Positions 10,566 to 22,118 of a stretch of 64,000 nt of DNA are shown here, in pieces. Source of the DNA: Dryococelus australis (taxonomy: Eukaryota; Arthropoda; Insecta; Phasmatodea; Phasmatidae); assembly GCA_029891345.1 (NCBI GenBank), contig CM057006.1:43747056-43811055 (forward strand). Direction: 5' to 3'. The first letter of the stretch is position 1; every line of letters begins with the position of its first letter. Both the position numbers and the translations under genes were made by a program. The notes below the pieces were generated by a model. The model was given only the letters and a program-made list of their open reading frames with translations. It did not search any database and was not told the origin of the DNA.

Positions 10566-11023
10566 GGCTGTGTTCGAATTCGCCAGCTAAGGGCCCTTAT
10601 TCGGCTTCGTGCCCTTGAAGGAGTGCATCCCGGATGTGACGTCATATTGCCGCCGTCCAAATTCAGAGCAAGGACACATTATGCACCCTAGAATGTCCCC
10701 TTCAACTAAGGGAACGGGCAACTTGCCCCTCTCGAGCCCTAGATAGTTCTCGGTTTGCAATTGTTCGAAATATTCCACTTGTTTGTGTTTGCTTTGCGTT
10801 TACAACTCTGCACGGCAGCAGAAAACACTTACAAACGCCACGAAAACAAATGAAACTCGCGTAGAGCGGAAATCGACAGAATGAAACTCGAGGAGGAAAC
10901 GGAAACAAGCGTCCGAATTCACTAACGAATACTTCTATGGGAGGGAACAAAGAGCTCGCGGAACGGCGAGGGATCAAGGTTAAGTGCGCAAGAGGGCACA
11001 TTTCACCGAAATCGAACACAGCC
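10566..11023. mobile_element. 458-bp TIR element with ATG flanks
   Basis: Ends are GGCTGTGTTCGAATTCG (10566-10582) and CGAAATCGAACACAGCC (11007-11023), inverted with a few mismatches. ATG flanks both sides (10563-10565 and 11024-11026), fitting a 3-bp target duplication. It has no transposase. A 3-bp duplication and G-rich TIR start fit PIF/Harbinger-like or CACTA-like non-autonomous elements, but three bases could match by chance. It carries a CRE-like TGACGTCA at about 10637. Confidence 0.55.
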
Positions 11024-11026
11024 ATG

Positions 11027-11939
11027 GTTTGATACATTGCAAAAGTAGACTTACGTATGTGTGGTAAAAATGTACCGATCACACTGCTAGGGCATCTTGC
11101 GAACTAGTTAAAAAAATTAGCAAGTGTCTTGGTTCGGTGTAATAAGTCCTGCATTTGAGCACCTCTTCAGCACTACACTACCTGTAGCCACTTCAGAGGA
11201 GCAGTCTTCAAATGTTCGCAAAACAGTCGACAAAGTTAAGACGAACCTGCGTGACTCTTGGAGTCATGGAAAATAAAATGTTCGTTGAAAGAAAATGTTA
11301 CCAGCACACCGTGCAATTCACGCTACTTTTTTTTTTTTTTTACACCAGCTACAGCCTTAAAGACGAAACTCAAAAACTTGGATTGGTTGCGATGATATTA
11401 ACTGGTAAAAATAGCTGTAAATGTTTATATACCCACAATACTGGTATTATGATAGGTAATAGGTAGTTAAACTCCAGTTACATTTAACTAACAGTTAAAA
11501 AGTAACCCTTTAAATAACTAATTTCGAAAATCCTCCGAATGTTCACACAGAATCCGCTAAATTCACGCCAAAAAAGTAAAGAATTCGAAAAAATCAAAAA
11601 TTTTTGTAATGATGATTTAAAAGAGAAACACGTTAAGAATTGTTACATTTGAAGCTATAAAGTAGTTTGATCACAATAGTAAAGAATTTTTATACATTTT
11701 TTACTCTAATTAAGTTACAAATTTACAACAATTTTTCAAACTCCGGCATGTAATAATCCTATTTCTGAAACCGTATTATATTGCGTTAAAAATTCCGCTG
11801 CCCGCTAAAGTGAATATTTCTACTCTAAATGTTTTTAAATCTCGTCAAATCCTAGGGGAAAGTCCACTATGTTCGACTGCACAGGACGTGAACCTTTTTT
11901 GTTGGTCGTTGTCTAGCGTTGCGGTGGCACTTTTTTTTG
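11027..11939. other. No gene recognised
   Basis: AT-rich sequence with a T14 run at about 11328. The 84-codon ORF at 11212-11466 spans the T run and resembles no family. Confidence 0.5.
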
Positions 11940-12262
11940 TATGGGTGAGTAAGGGACGCGTTGACTGTGGAGGGGGTTATGAGTAAGAGCGGCGCGGCCA
12001 ATGAGCTGGGCCGGTGATCGCTCCCCATTGTCAGTGTTATGGTATGTGGCTCCGCAGATGGGCCCCCCACTCCCTGTGCCATGAAGCGCGTTGAGCATCT
12101 TGGCGCCGCTTAATCTTCATCGCCAGCTGACGGCGCGATAAGCCAAGCCCCCTCCTTTGTACACCCCTCCAAGTCTGGTTCTACGTCTCGTCGCCAGGCG
12201 GCAGGGCGAGCCCGTCTGCGCAACATGGCCGCGCCCTTGTCGGGGACCGTAGACAATACGAA
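11940..12262. promoter_or_regulatory. CpG-rich interval, possible promoter or island
   Basis: Dense in CG dinucleotides compared with its AT-rich surroundings. It contains GCCAATGAG (CCAAT-box-like, about 11997) and AACATGGCCGCG (about 12223), which resembles the YY1-type initiator element. No ORF beyond 71 codons follows it, so promoter activity is a guess. Confidence 0.25.
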
Positions 12263-12480
12263 GTGGACCTCTCATTCGTCTTCTGCGCATGTACCGAACA
12301 TTGACGTACGCCCAAAGAACACAATTGTCAAAGCCACATGATCAGCAGTAATGAACTTGTTTGTTTAGATCTTAGTTTTCAAAAGACGTGCACTTTTATT
12401 ATATTAATTAAATACTTTTACCATTCTTAATTTAATCAGACTTCATTACGAATTGGTTAGAGGAAGTATACAAACATCTC
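12250..12480 (+). repeat. Dispersed repeat D, copy 1
   Basis: Blocks shared with 12640-13440: GTGGAC, TTCTG, CATTGAC, TGTCAAA, TTGTTTA.ATCTTA, and near the end ATTGGTTAGAGGA followed by GTATACAAACA.CTC. No coding capacity. The 12430-12480 part recurs 950 bp downstream. Confidence 0.55.
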
Positions 12481-12639
12481 AAAGCTAACCTCAAATCCAA
12501 TCCTCGTCGTTTTTTTTCTAGTCGTATTTGCAGAATGTTGGGTCACGGAGATTGGTTGTGCGCAGCCAGCGAGATCTTCAACCTAATATTTAGTCTATGG
12601 TCGGGACTAAAGCGTGTGGCACGCATGGACTACAGTTGC

Positions 12640-13440
12640 GAGGTGGACATTTTTTCGACTTCTGTGACATATCCCCGTCATTGACCTACCCAACGTCAGT
12701 ACAGCTGTCAAAAGTACGGGGTGAACGTTTGTTTATATCTTAACTAGGGGACCCAGCCCGTGACTTTTTTTTTGTATTGTCACGGGGCTAGAATAGGTAC
12801 CATGTTGAAAAATTTGCTTATCATACAAAGACAGAAATAAATATTGCATAGATATATGTAGGTAATAATGAAATGATGTGAAATTAACTCAACATTGAAG
12901 CGACTGTGGTTCCATTTAATATTTATCTATCCACTTAGCCACTGCGGCCCCACTTAACATAGTTCTATCCACTGAGCCACTAAGGACCCACTTGGAATCG
13001 CTCTATCCACTAAGCCACTGTGGCCCTACTTAATTAACTCAACATTGAAGTGAGACATTTAAAGTTAACAAAAATAATATTCCATTACCTTCATATCTTT
13101 ATGCAATATTCTCTATGCGTTGATACAAAACTTTACATAGGGAAAAAGTAATTTAAAAATGAGTTTTTAGGGTAAAAGGTAATGATTGCGTAATTTGATC
13201 TTGCTGAAATTCGAACTTGACCTGTATTTTACTCCGAGGATTCGCTCTGCAAAATTTGAAGAACTTTTGTTGAGTTTCAAGGTATTATAGACGGACGGAC
13301 GGACAGACAGAAAGAGATCGTCTACTTATTATATAGGATTATAGAAATACAAGCCCTTGCTTACAAATAAAATCATTTACCAATTTGAATCTAATTTAAC
13401 TCCATTAAAAATTGGTTAGAGGACGTATACAAACACCTCA
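12640..13440 (+). repeat. Dispersed repeat D, copy 2, interrupted by element E
   Basis: Left part 12640-12746 and right part 13346-13440 together match copy 1. The intervening 600 bp is element E, inserted after TATATCTTAAC, so E arrived after the D duplication. D may be a TIR or retro-derived repeat; its ends are not defined. Confidence 0.55.
12747..13345 (-). mobile_element. Element E, short-array copy (about 3 A-box units)
   Basis: Homologous over both flanks to 39711-41064 in the opposite orientation. One end has GTGACTTTTTTTTTGTATTGTCACGGGGCTA (read in two parts: GTGAC(T)9 and TATTGTCACGGGGCTA). The other has GACGGACGGACGGACAGACAG, then GATCGTCTACTTATTATA. Between them, at about 12915-13035, lie about three 38-bp tandem units on the minus strand (TCTATCCACT.AGCCACTG..GCC). 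There is no ORF. The tRNA-like unit and short microsatellite-like 3' end suggest a SINE-like retroelement; the exact class is uncertain. Confidence 0.6.
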
Positions 13441-13443
13441 AAG

Positions 13444-13538
13444 CACTTGTTTACATTAAACTTTAACGTAACACGACCTATAATAAGAGTAAATGTTAAT
13501 GGAGTTTAAACTAACGTAGGATAGTTGGTAAACAAGTG
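13444..13538. repeat. Imperfect palindrome, 11-bp perfect outer arms
   Basis: CACTTGTTTAC (13444-13454) and GTAAACAAGTG (13528-13538) are inverted; inside them TTAAACTTTAACGTAA partly pairs with GTTTAAACTAACGTA. It may be a small fold-back element or a remnant of repeat D. Confidence 0.4.
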
Positions 13539-13540
13539 TA

Positions 13541-14674
13541 TTATAAGCGCATGCGCGGAAGCGAAGGCCTGTTCTGACACTCTGTTCCTTGTCAGTTTCC
13601 AGTGCGTTAGAGACATCTGAATCAGAATGTGTACATACTGTATACGAAATACCAAAAAGAAGAGGAAAACGTTTTGTTTATAATATTTTACTAGTCAACC
13701 AATCGCACAAGGCTTGAAAATTAATTTGGTTTTGGTAAAATAATAATTTGTTAAAAGTAACTTAGTACGGCCATATTTGGTAAATGTGTGAAAGAGTATA
13801 ATTATACTGCCTGAGACTGTATTGGTTAAAACATGTATCGTAAAGTTAAGACTTCGTATATAATTTGTAAGATCACAACAAAAACTCAACACTATCTTAG
13901 ATATAATTTACTGAGCGTTCCGCGTCATTACGAGTATTACCACGAAGGAAAATAGAGGGGGGGGGGGAGGATCACTCCAAGAAGGCCATTTGGAAGAAGA
14001 AGAGGATAATACATCTACATCAATCATAAGAAGACGATGCCCTATGTTCAATTTGCCTAAAGCCATATTCATCATCCAAGCTTGGAGACGACCGGATACA
14101 ATGTGTTTCCATGCAAATACTGACCTGACATAAAATGTGGAAACGACATTCACTGCGAATTAGATACTGGCATTTTGCCCGAAGACAGTAAAAATTATTA
14201 ATATTTCGATTAACAGTACGAAATTAATTATTAATAATATTATGATACAATATATTAGTAACAGTGAGTAGTTTATTACATTCTACATATATTTAACAAT
14301 TCTGCTATTTGTGGTTTTTGCATTTGCATTGTTATGTCATAATTTATTAGACACCTCATTTAAAAAGAGTTTTCGTATATGTGTTAGTAATTTTTGTGTC
14401 GTATTAAAGTAAACGAAAAAAATATATAAAATTGAAAAAGAAAGTATTAACTCACCATGGTCTCCCTTACACGTCCTGTCACATACGATTTCCATCGCAA
14501 ACTGACCTTGACTGGCCGGGTCAAGCGGCATCTCGCTCTTTCGCTCACTGCCTCTGTCTGATACTGCCCCCATCTGTCCCCAAAATGCTGATTGGGTTCA
14601 CTTGCTCCATGACGGCCCGCTCGTTGCAAACGTACACCAAAGATTTTCGTCTTCTGCGCATGTACCCGTGCATT
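13541..14674. other. No gene recognised
   Basis: AT-rich. Poly-G at about 13957-13967. Overlapping opposite-strand ORFs at 14337-14761 look like chance, not conserved coding. Confidence 0.5.
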
Positions 14675-15099
14675 TATAATCCGTTCACAGTTACTTCGCA
14701 CTTTCCCGAAGTACTGCAAAAGTTCTACTTCCAGGATGTTCCTCCGCCTCGTGCGAACTAAGCTGAACTAAGTCTAGAAAATTACACCAAAGGGCAACGC
14801 ACCGAATTCGTGCGCACTCTCTTGTAATTATATTTTGCGTGATAACTATTTCTCACTAGTCGTTACCAACGCACATGTTTTCCCACTGTTTTTATCCACA
14901 TTTAATATGAATTAAATATCGTATACGAAATGCAGGTATAACCTAAATTTCACGAAAAATAAGACACTTTCATGTTAACAGAGGTATAAAACGTTTGTGA
15001 TACATCGCGTATTTAGGAAATAACTAAACGGGACATGCATGGGGAGATTTTTCAAAGGCTTGATTCAAACAGTGTGAAGAAACGGCGAATAGACTATAC
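14675..15099 (+). mobile_element. TATAG-3 element, complete
   Basis: Both ends are present: TATAATCCGTTCACAGTTAC at the left and AAACGGCGAATAGACTATA at the right. The interior blocks listed at 7269-7683 occur in the same order on the plus strand. It is non-coding. Confidence 0.8.
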
Positions 15100-15117
15100 T
15101 CGGCCATCGCTAGTACA

Positions 15118-15280
15118 CTGTCCGAGTCACGTGGTGAGCAGTGATGAACTTTATCTACATTAGAATTTTCCACAACCCCCCCCCCCCCCCCCCGGCCATC
15201 CATTTTATATGAATAGATCTTCCACTGACTTGAAATTATTCTAGCTGCATCAGGAGTAGGTTGGAGGAAGTTTGCTAGAA
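15118..15280 (+). repeat. Possible third copy of repeat D, with a poly-C run
   Basis: CACGTGGTGAGCAGTGATGAACTT resembles CACATGATCAGCAGTAATGAACTT of copy 1 (compared in segments), and GGTTGGAGGAAGT resembles its GGTTAGAGGAAGT. A 20-base C run lies between, at about 15175-15194. Confidence 0.35.
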
Positions 15281-15592
15281 TTGCATTAAAAAGGTTTTTA
15301 TTATTCTGCTATTGAAATTTATAATAAATTGCCCGTGGGATTAAAATTATTGTACAGTGGTGTGTGGTGACACTAGGATTATAAACAGGAACTTGAAAAA
15401 AGTATTTATTGTCAAATGTATTTTATCTTTAAAGGAGTGCCTATTTAGAGTTTTAAGCATTGCAACATTATAATAGTATGTAACTTTTTTTTGTATTGAT
15501 GACATGTTTTTCCACATCATGGAGACTTTTTGCTCATATATCAGGATTGAATAAATTGAATAAACAGTGCTGTAACCTTAACTCCTGTCCGC
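15281..15592. other. No gene recognised
   Basis: AT-rich sequence with no repeated or coding structure that I can see. Confidence 0.5.
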
Positions 15593-16083
15593 ATTGCTGG
15601 GCTCATAACCATCCGTCACACCTGTCAGGCGCCTGTCCGTCAGTCAGTCATCCGTCTGTTTTTTTCGTCCGTCTGTTGAAAGTGACTCAACAATCCGTCG
15701 TCAGTCGATCCTTCTGTCCGGCAAAATTTCAGCGTGACAACTTAACATCGCGATCTTTCTTTCGTAGAAGGTATATTTTGGTTGAAAATACATTCTCAAG
15801 AGAGAAGCATTTTGGGGGAAATAATTTTTTTACACGATAAAAAAAATTATACTGAATTATTGTATAGTACGCATATCCACCGCCTTGCATTTTATTCGAA
15901 AGTGCATATTCGCATCTACGGAATGTCGTCAGAAGGCGGTGGCCCATCCGTCCGTCTGTCGAAAGTTAAAGTTTGAGATATATTGAATGGATTGATAGGA
16001 TAGAAAAAAAAATTGCCTTCCGATTGGTCGAAGATCACTTAACCGCCTGACGGATGCGACGGATGTTTGTGAGTCCACCTTAA
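15593..16083. mobile_element. About 490-bp TIR element rich in CCGTC motifs
   Basis: The left end CTCATAACCATCCGTCACAC with CTGTCAGGCG is inverted relative to the right end, which reads on the minus strand CTCACAAACATCCGTCGCAT with CCGTCAGGCG. Subterminal CCGTCTGTTGAAAGT (left) and CCGTCTGTCGAAAGT (right, about 15951) repeat in direct orientation. No transposase. Probably a MITE of an undetermined DNA-transposon superfamily; target duplications were not resolved. Confidence 0.55.
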
Positions 16084-16299
16084 TACTATTTGCAGGAAAG
16101 CAGTCCAATGGGGGAAACACAGAGAAAGACTACTGCGCACTCTGTTTTTTTTTTCTTTCTATTTAATGTAGCAACAGAGATCCCGAAACTCGAATGAGGA
16201 AAACTAAATCCTTACCGGGAAACTGCGACGAGGAAAAAAAAAAAAAAAATTCTTCACCGAAAACACCCCAAGCCGAGGTTGTGGCCGTGTCTCGAAGAA

Positions 16300-16905
16300 T
16301 ACTCTTTCAGCAGAGCACTCTTTCGCACTCTCTCGCGCTCTCGCTCTGTGAAATCGATACTACCACACTCTCTCGTTTCTCTCCGGCATCACGCAGGCGC
16401 GAAGTCATTTTAAGATAATATTGCAGTCGTGGCTACTGGGAACGTGAAAAAATATTTACAAATAATTATAACACTATTGTAATAACTGTTAGTGCTTAAA
16501 ATATCTTTTGTTTTATACGTTACCGGCACGGTGCAGTAAAGTGACAAAAAATACGAGACTTTGTCAAAAAAATCTTTATTTATATTTTTGTAAATACGTG
16601 TTACAATTCCTCGATAACACTGTTTAAATTATTCGCTTACAATTAAAACGAGACGTGGTTTTGGCCCAGAAAGACACTACGGACTTACTCATCAAACTGA
16701 TAGCAAAATGTAAACGAATATGGCGCGTGGTCAGAGAGTGCGAGAGAGCGCCTGTGAGTATACAACTTCGTGCCCTCTCTTTGCTGTCGCTCTTTCGCGC
16801 TCTGTCCGACGAATTGAGGCGACCAGAGAGCGTGCTCTCTGACGTCATAACGACGCGGTCGCGGGAGCGAGTGCACATGAGAGCGCTCTCTGGGCCAGTT
16901 GAGAC
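16300..16905. promoter_or_regulatory. CpG- and GAGA-rich clusters with palindromes
   Basis: Two clusters of CTCTCGC/GAGAG motifs, 16300-16390 and 16720-16900, enriched in CG. The second contains CAGAGAGCGTGCTCTCTG (arms of 8 bp around GT, about 16823) and GAGAGCGCTCTC (about 16880). GAGAG is the binding motif of the insect GAGA factor, so a regulatory role is possible. The 84-codon plus-strand and 104-codon minus-strand ORFs over the same bases are probably by-products of the repeat content. Confidence 0.3.
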
Positions 16906-16919
16906 ATAGATAGCCATGG

Positions 16920-17285
16920 GCTCAACGGGTTTATTCATGTCAAGTGAAAACAGTGATATTGTTGGGAACCTATATGAGTTATTAATATGTGATATCGTAA
17001 TTTAGCACCAGTTTTATTTGCCATACAACGTCGAGGCTTGGAACTATTTTTCTTATTTCGCTGGCAACTTGGCTGTGATCCTGCTTTCCAATCTGTGCTA
17101 TAACATACGTGTACAGAATGTGCACAAAGTCCTGACACATTTCAGTTGTGAATTAAATCAGCCTGGTTGCAGGTACAAGTGAGATATCGGCACGTAGACA
17201 AATATACTAATACGAAACTTCTTGAACTTATGTGTTAATTGGTGCCACAATTTCATTTTAATCTTGGGACTTTGTGCACACTCTG
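16920..17285. other. No gene recognised
   Basis: No repeat or coding structure seen. Confidence 0.5.
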
Positions 17286-17729
17286 TATAGTCTGTTCGCG
17301 GTTTGAATCAAACCTTTGAAAAATTACCTCATGTATGACGTGTTCGATTATTTCCTAAATAAGCCGCGTATCACAAGCGTTTTATGCTTTTGTTAACATT
17401 GAAGGGCCTTGTTTTTGGGATAAATTAGAATTTCACTTATATTTATATTAAATATAAATAAATTTTTATTTATAATTAATATGAACAAACATAGGGAGAA
17501 AATAGGTGTGTTGGTAATGATTATTAAAAAACGGTTCTCATGCAAAATATGATTACACTGAGACTGAGTGCGCACGAATGCGGCGCGTTGTCCCTCTGGT
17601 GAAATTTTCTAGACTCGGTTAAGCTTTGTTTGCAAGAGGCGTAGGAATATCCTGAGAGTAGAACTTTAGCAGGGCTTCAGTAAAGTTGGAAGTAACCGTG
17701 AATATATTATTCACCGCGAACAGTCTGTA
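17286..17729 (-). mobile_element. TATAG-3 element, inverted
   Basis: TATAGTCTGTTCGCGGTTTG at the left and TTCAGTAAAGTTGGAAGTAA with CCGCGAACAGTCTGTA at the right. Blocks TATCACAAGCGTTTTAT and TTCTAGACTCGGTTAAGCTT are conserved. The right terminal sequence after 17695 looks like a TATAG-1/2 type end, so the copy may be chimeric there. Confidence 0.7.
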
Positions 17730-19515
17730 CGATTGCCTCGGGAGATTACTCATGTGTTTACAGGACAGCATGACGCAGGCGTGTTCAACTTGAACGCAAT
17801 TTCGTAACGCTGGTAAAATTTCGAGGCCGAAAATATAGATTTGGTGCATTCTCGCTCATTTGCAGCCTCCCGCAAGTCAGCACTTGCCTAAAACTCAGTG
17901 TATTTTAATATTGATGGGGAGATATCGAAAGCATCTTGATGTCAACGAATTTCTGAGCTACAGAGTATATTTAACTTAACATTATTACTAAAATATTTTT
18001 CTCTGACGATGCATAGTATGTGATTCAGTATATTGCCTAAAAGCAATATAGGCGAAAGGGCCTTTATTTGCTTACCACATAAATTGTAGTGAACTAATAT
18101 GACGTATTGAGAATGACTACAACGGCGATAATAGTGCAAATAAACTATAATCTTTAAAATATAATCAAGTAAGCTACTGTGCGCTAATAGTTACACTTCT
18201 ACAAAGAAAATAATCTTAAACAGATATAATGGCAAAAAAAAAAAAAATTGTAAGATAAAACCAAGTTGGTGTCAAATTGTTTCCATTAACTTTTCCTGGC
18301 GGAATTCCACTGATGTTTACGAAATAAAGTAGTGCTGTCTCAACTGCTTACTAAGCAGTATTGGTGCGGCCAAATAAATTTGTTTCGCTCTGTGTATTCG
18401 GGTAAAACTCTGGCGTAAAATATTTTGTGTTCGTGACAATTTTACAGTCGGCGATTGAATGCAGGTTAATAGACGAAGTTAAGTGGCGGAAGACTGCATA
18501 ATGGTATAAATAAGAAACTCAGTAGGTCTTTCAAAATGGTTTAATTGACAGAAAACCGCCTGTATCGCCAATCATAGGCGCGAAACTGCGATATATTTTC
18601 GGTTGCGTGACCGTCCGGAAAGATCTGCCATTTGTGTCATCAAGGCTGTGCATCTTAGTAAACCGAAAGATTACTCATGCGTCTAAAATATTGTAGTACT
18701 TTATATACAAATTAAATTAATTTTTAGGAAATTCGTGTGTAATAAGGTTTTAATAAAATACTGAAAAGCGTTAGTAGGTTGTGTATTCGTTGATCTGCAG
18801 TGGGCCGTTAATCTATAAGTGTTATAATCCCAAGTTCCACAATAGGCAACCTATATGTGTCGCTTTTAAGGATTGATTCCGTAGTTCCTAAGTTACATGG
18901 GGATGTCGGCATGGACCTGTCGGTCAGATGTTTTTAATTTATGCCAAATAAACACTACGACTTGAAAACGCAAAACAGTGTACTATGTGTACACACACTA
19001 GTCAAGTCGTCAGTTTCTAGACATTATTTCACTGTCAACGGAAGACGGGGAACTAGTGTTTGACAAGTTAACTGGCGTGGACATGCTAGTGTTTACAGAC
19101 TAAGCTGTAGCTACAATGTAAAAATTGTCTATATTTTTACAAATATTTCTTTGGAAACTAGTTCTCAAGAATATATTTTTTTTGCAACACTACAAATGAA
19201 TTATAGCAAATTTTACGAAACTTTAGCGCGAAGTGTGTCAAAACTAATGCCACTTGATCAAATATAATAATTTTCTATACATTGAGCATGTAAGTTTGAA
19301 ATTCGAAAAACATTTGTTACTGTTGATGTTGGTAACTTTTGGTCGATTTACATGCTAGTAGGTTTCTACGGAGCTATGGAACGTAAATTAATTTAAAAAT
19401 TCTTACAAATACTAGGCACATTTATAGTATCCGTTACATATCTGCATGTCGCCTTTCTCTGTGACAACCTTTGCTACCCGCAGGACAGCGCTGGTTACGC
19501 CAGAAAAGATGTGGT
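17730..19515. other. No gene recognised
   Basis: AT-rich, mostly single-copy within the window. An A13 run lies at about 18235. No ORF over about 76 codons and no known motif. Confidence 0.5.
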
Positions 19516-20001
19516 GGGGGGGGGGGGAGCGGGGCTGATGTACGAGGGTCTCCCTCCCCCCCCCACCCGTCTGCGATGACGTAATTGCCTGCTGGGACAA
19601 CAACGCTTGCTCTTGTCCGGGCACGACGTACGGGGGCGCTCAAAAGTCTGTGCAACACGATAAGGACCATTCTGATTCGTCATCTCCCGTCGCGCGTAGT
19701 TCCACTTTCTGTTGCACAGTCACGCTGGGATCGTGTTTTTTTTTTTTTTTTTTTTAAGCTTAATCGCAACTGTGCGATTACTGCCGGGAAATTACTGGAC
19801 TTATCTTTGAAACGACCTCCCCCCCCCCCCCCCCCCGAGATAAAATTCGATGACTTAGTTATCTCCGACGTACAGGTCGCTGAACCACAATATTTTTTTT
19901 TTTTTTTTCGATCAAGTCCCTTGGGATTATTCATGATTTCTTAAGTTTTACGATTCGTTTTCTGTTACTGTTTATTTTTTACGTGAAAGTACCCGCAAAT
20001 T

Positions 20002-20033
<32 letters not shown>
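19516..20033. repeat. Cluster of long homopolymer runs
   Basis: Within 520 bp: G runs at about 19516-19527, C at 19554-19563, T18 at about 19738-19755, C16 at about 19821-19836, T16 at about 19893-19908 and T30 at 20004-20033. ORFs crossing these encode poly-Phe and poly-Pro and are not credible genes. Length calls in such runs are unreliable. Confidence 0.8.
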
Positions 20034-20035
<2 letters not shown>

Positions 20036-21105
20036 AGTAGAGTCTTTCCTCAAGTTACACATAATTCTAAACTACGTACACATATTCACACACATACATA
20101 AGCGGTGGCGAAATGTTCGTTTAAGGACATGTAAAAAGTTACTAAAACATTGCGTTGCGGAATGAGAATGGATTATTTCGACCTTCATTCTCTCCACACG
20201 AGTGTAACACAAGTTTGGTGGTAGGAAATCGTCCACAGCGACCTCATTGTGTTACCTTGTAAGACCATCGAATGCTGCCGTGGTGTGGAGCTAAACGACA
20301 ACAGACAAGTGTTGAAAGAAGACGTAAGTCTACGAAGGGGAGATAAGTTGTTTTTCCCCCACTTTTTTTTTTTTTTGTGCATTGAAATAAACTCGCGTCT
20401 TCGATAGACTACGCAATATTTTGACAAATCCTCTTCTATGCCCGTTTTTATCCTGCCATCTCCAAATAGCTTTAAAAAATTTATCGAGACCGAGACATCA
20501 TGCTGATATAACGAAACTATGAAAAGATTAAATCGAAATCCCATTAATATTGTAAAACTTAAGTGCCAAAAATACTCTTGGAGTTATGCATACCAATATT
20601 AAATCTGTAATGTGTAAATGTATCACAGGCACTTTGTTCATTGCTGCATTTAACTGCTGTCGTTTTTTTTTGTATTGAATTACTAGATAAAAAAAAATAC
20701 TTTCAACAGATATCTGGGGTGGAGGGATGTTTTAACACAATATTTATCTCACAGACAGTAGGCTAACGATCCGGATTTGCTTAGCAACATGCTGGGAAAA
20801 GGATGATAATTCGTGCTTTAACACTCGACATAAATTATATACAATTCCCGGCAGCAAATCCACGTACGTTTTTTTTATATTTCTTCCTATATTTAGGGTT
20901 CGCAAACTCTCAGATGGTTATGTGATGAGATTTCTCCAGAACTGCGAACCTAACAGTCCCTGCATATCATCATTACTCTGTTACCACGATATGATATTAG
21001 GGATACCGCGCTTTAAACTTTGCACGACCAAGGCGGTAATTTTTATTTTTATTTTTTTCAAAACTCCTCGCAGTGTTAATTTCCTTAGCAATCTTGTCCC
21101 ACGAT
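20034..21105. other. No gene recognised
   Basis: The longest ORF is a 119-codon minus-strand one at 20185-20544. It crosses a poly-T/poly-Lys run and has no recognisable domain. Confidence 0.45.
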
Positions 21106-21107
21106 TC

Positions 21108-21590
21108 CGCAGAGGAAACTGCGAGTGAAGAGATTTAGGCTGCTCTTAAGAGTGGGGTGGACCCTTGATTCCAAGGTCAAGAAGCGAGGGAGCGATACGG
21201 GCGACACTAACACGCACTTCTAGTGACTCATCGCTCTTACGCGCAAGGCGTGCAGTGTCTCCGTCGTGACGCTGTACTGTGTTAATTAAATCTGTAACAG
21301 TGAAGTTTTATTACACGCGATGAAAGACCACAGATTAAACTACGCCCGTATATGTATACTTTTCTCTTGCCGCTTAAGGAAATTGCATAGGCAAGCTAGA
21401 AATGCGATATTTGACCGTATTCACGAGTTTTTTCCTCCGAGAATACACTTAATATGACAAAAGTAAAAAAAAAAAAAATTGGAACGGGGGGTATATAATT
21501 GTTTTTTATCTTTCCTGACAAAAAGTCGTATTTGCAGAACATTTATTTACCAAGATACGCGTATTCGCGCAAACAACTATATATGAGAAA
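21108..21590 (+). repeat. SINE S tail joined to a repeat SB copy
   Basis: 21118-21155 (GAGTGAAGAGATTTAGGCTG) is the S-family tail. From about 21165 a second dispersed repeat, SB, begins: CAAGGTCAAGAAGCGAGG, GCGATACGGGCGACAC, TTTTATTACACGCGATGAAA, CTTGCCGCTTAAGGAAA, TTTATTTACCAAGATACGCG. The same blocks occur in order, inverted, at 29368-29756. SB is about 400 bp with no ORF of note. Confidence 0.6.
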
Positions 21591-21602
21591 AAAAAAAAAC
21601 GT

Positions 21603-21838
21603 GGGGTTCCATCCCACTCTTAACAGCGAGATCTTGAGAACAGATGAGAGTTGTTGAGGTGAGTATAGAGCAACGCCGGGGGGGGGGGGGGTATCCCCGA
21701 GAAGTCCCGCCGACCAGCGGCATCGTCCGGCACGATTCCCACATGCGAAAATCCAGGAGTAGCCCGGCCGGGGATTGAACCCGGTTCGCCTTGGTGGGAG
21801 GCGGGCAGGCTAACCGCTCAGTCACCGCCCCCCCCCCA
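21603..21838 (-). repeat. tRNA-derived SINE S, with head
   Basis: On the minus strand it begins with a tRNA-like head: A-box-like TGACTGAGCGGTTAGCC and a perfect T-arm CCGGGTTCAATCCCCGG (B box GGTTCAATCC), the internal promoter layout of RNA polymerase III. The body then runs CGCATGTGGGAATCGTGCCG to CGGCG(C)n and a CTGTTAAGAG tail. A G13 run at about 21679-21691 interrupts the body. Confidence 0.8.
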
Positions 21839-22118
21839 TCTACCAGCAGAGGAAACTGTGAGTGCATGGGGTTGGAGCAGTTAATACCCCCCCCCTTTTT
21901 TTTTCGACCACTTTTCTGTATTTTCTCAATCCTTACTACCTTGTGCGTGCCCCCTTTGGCTTTGTTCCTGGGCGTGCACCACTCTACCCAGTCGCCGGGT
22001 AAATTTAGTCGCCGAGAAGCAGCAGCCGATCACAGGTTTGCCAAGTTGCAATGGCGGCCTTAGGCTCGGCTTCGTCCGCTTATTTATTTATTTTAAAATG
22101 GCGCAGTTAAGGCATGTA
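21839..22118. other. No gene recognised
   Basis: C/T-run-containing sequence between a SINE and a TATAG-1 copy. Confidence 0.5.

Noticed and set aside
19585-19944. 119-codon ORF with poly-Phe and poly-Pro blocks
   Set aside because: Made by homopolymer runs and has an equally long opposite-strand partner.
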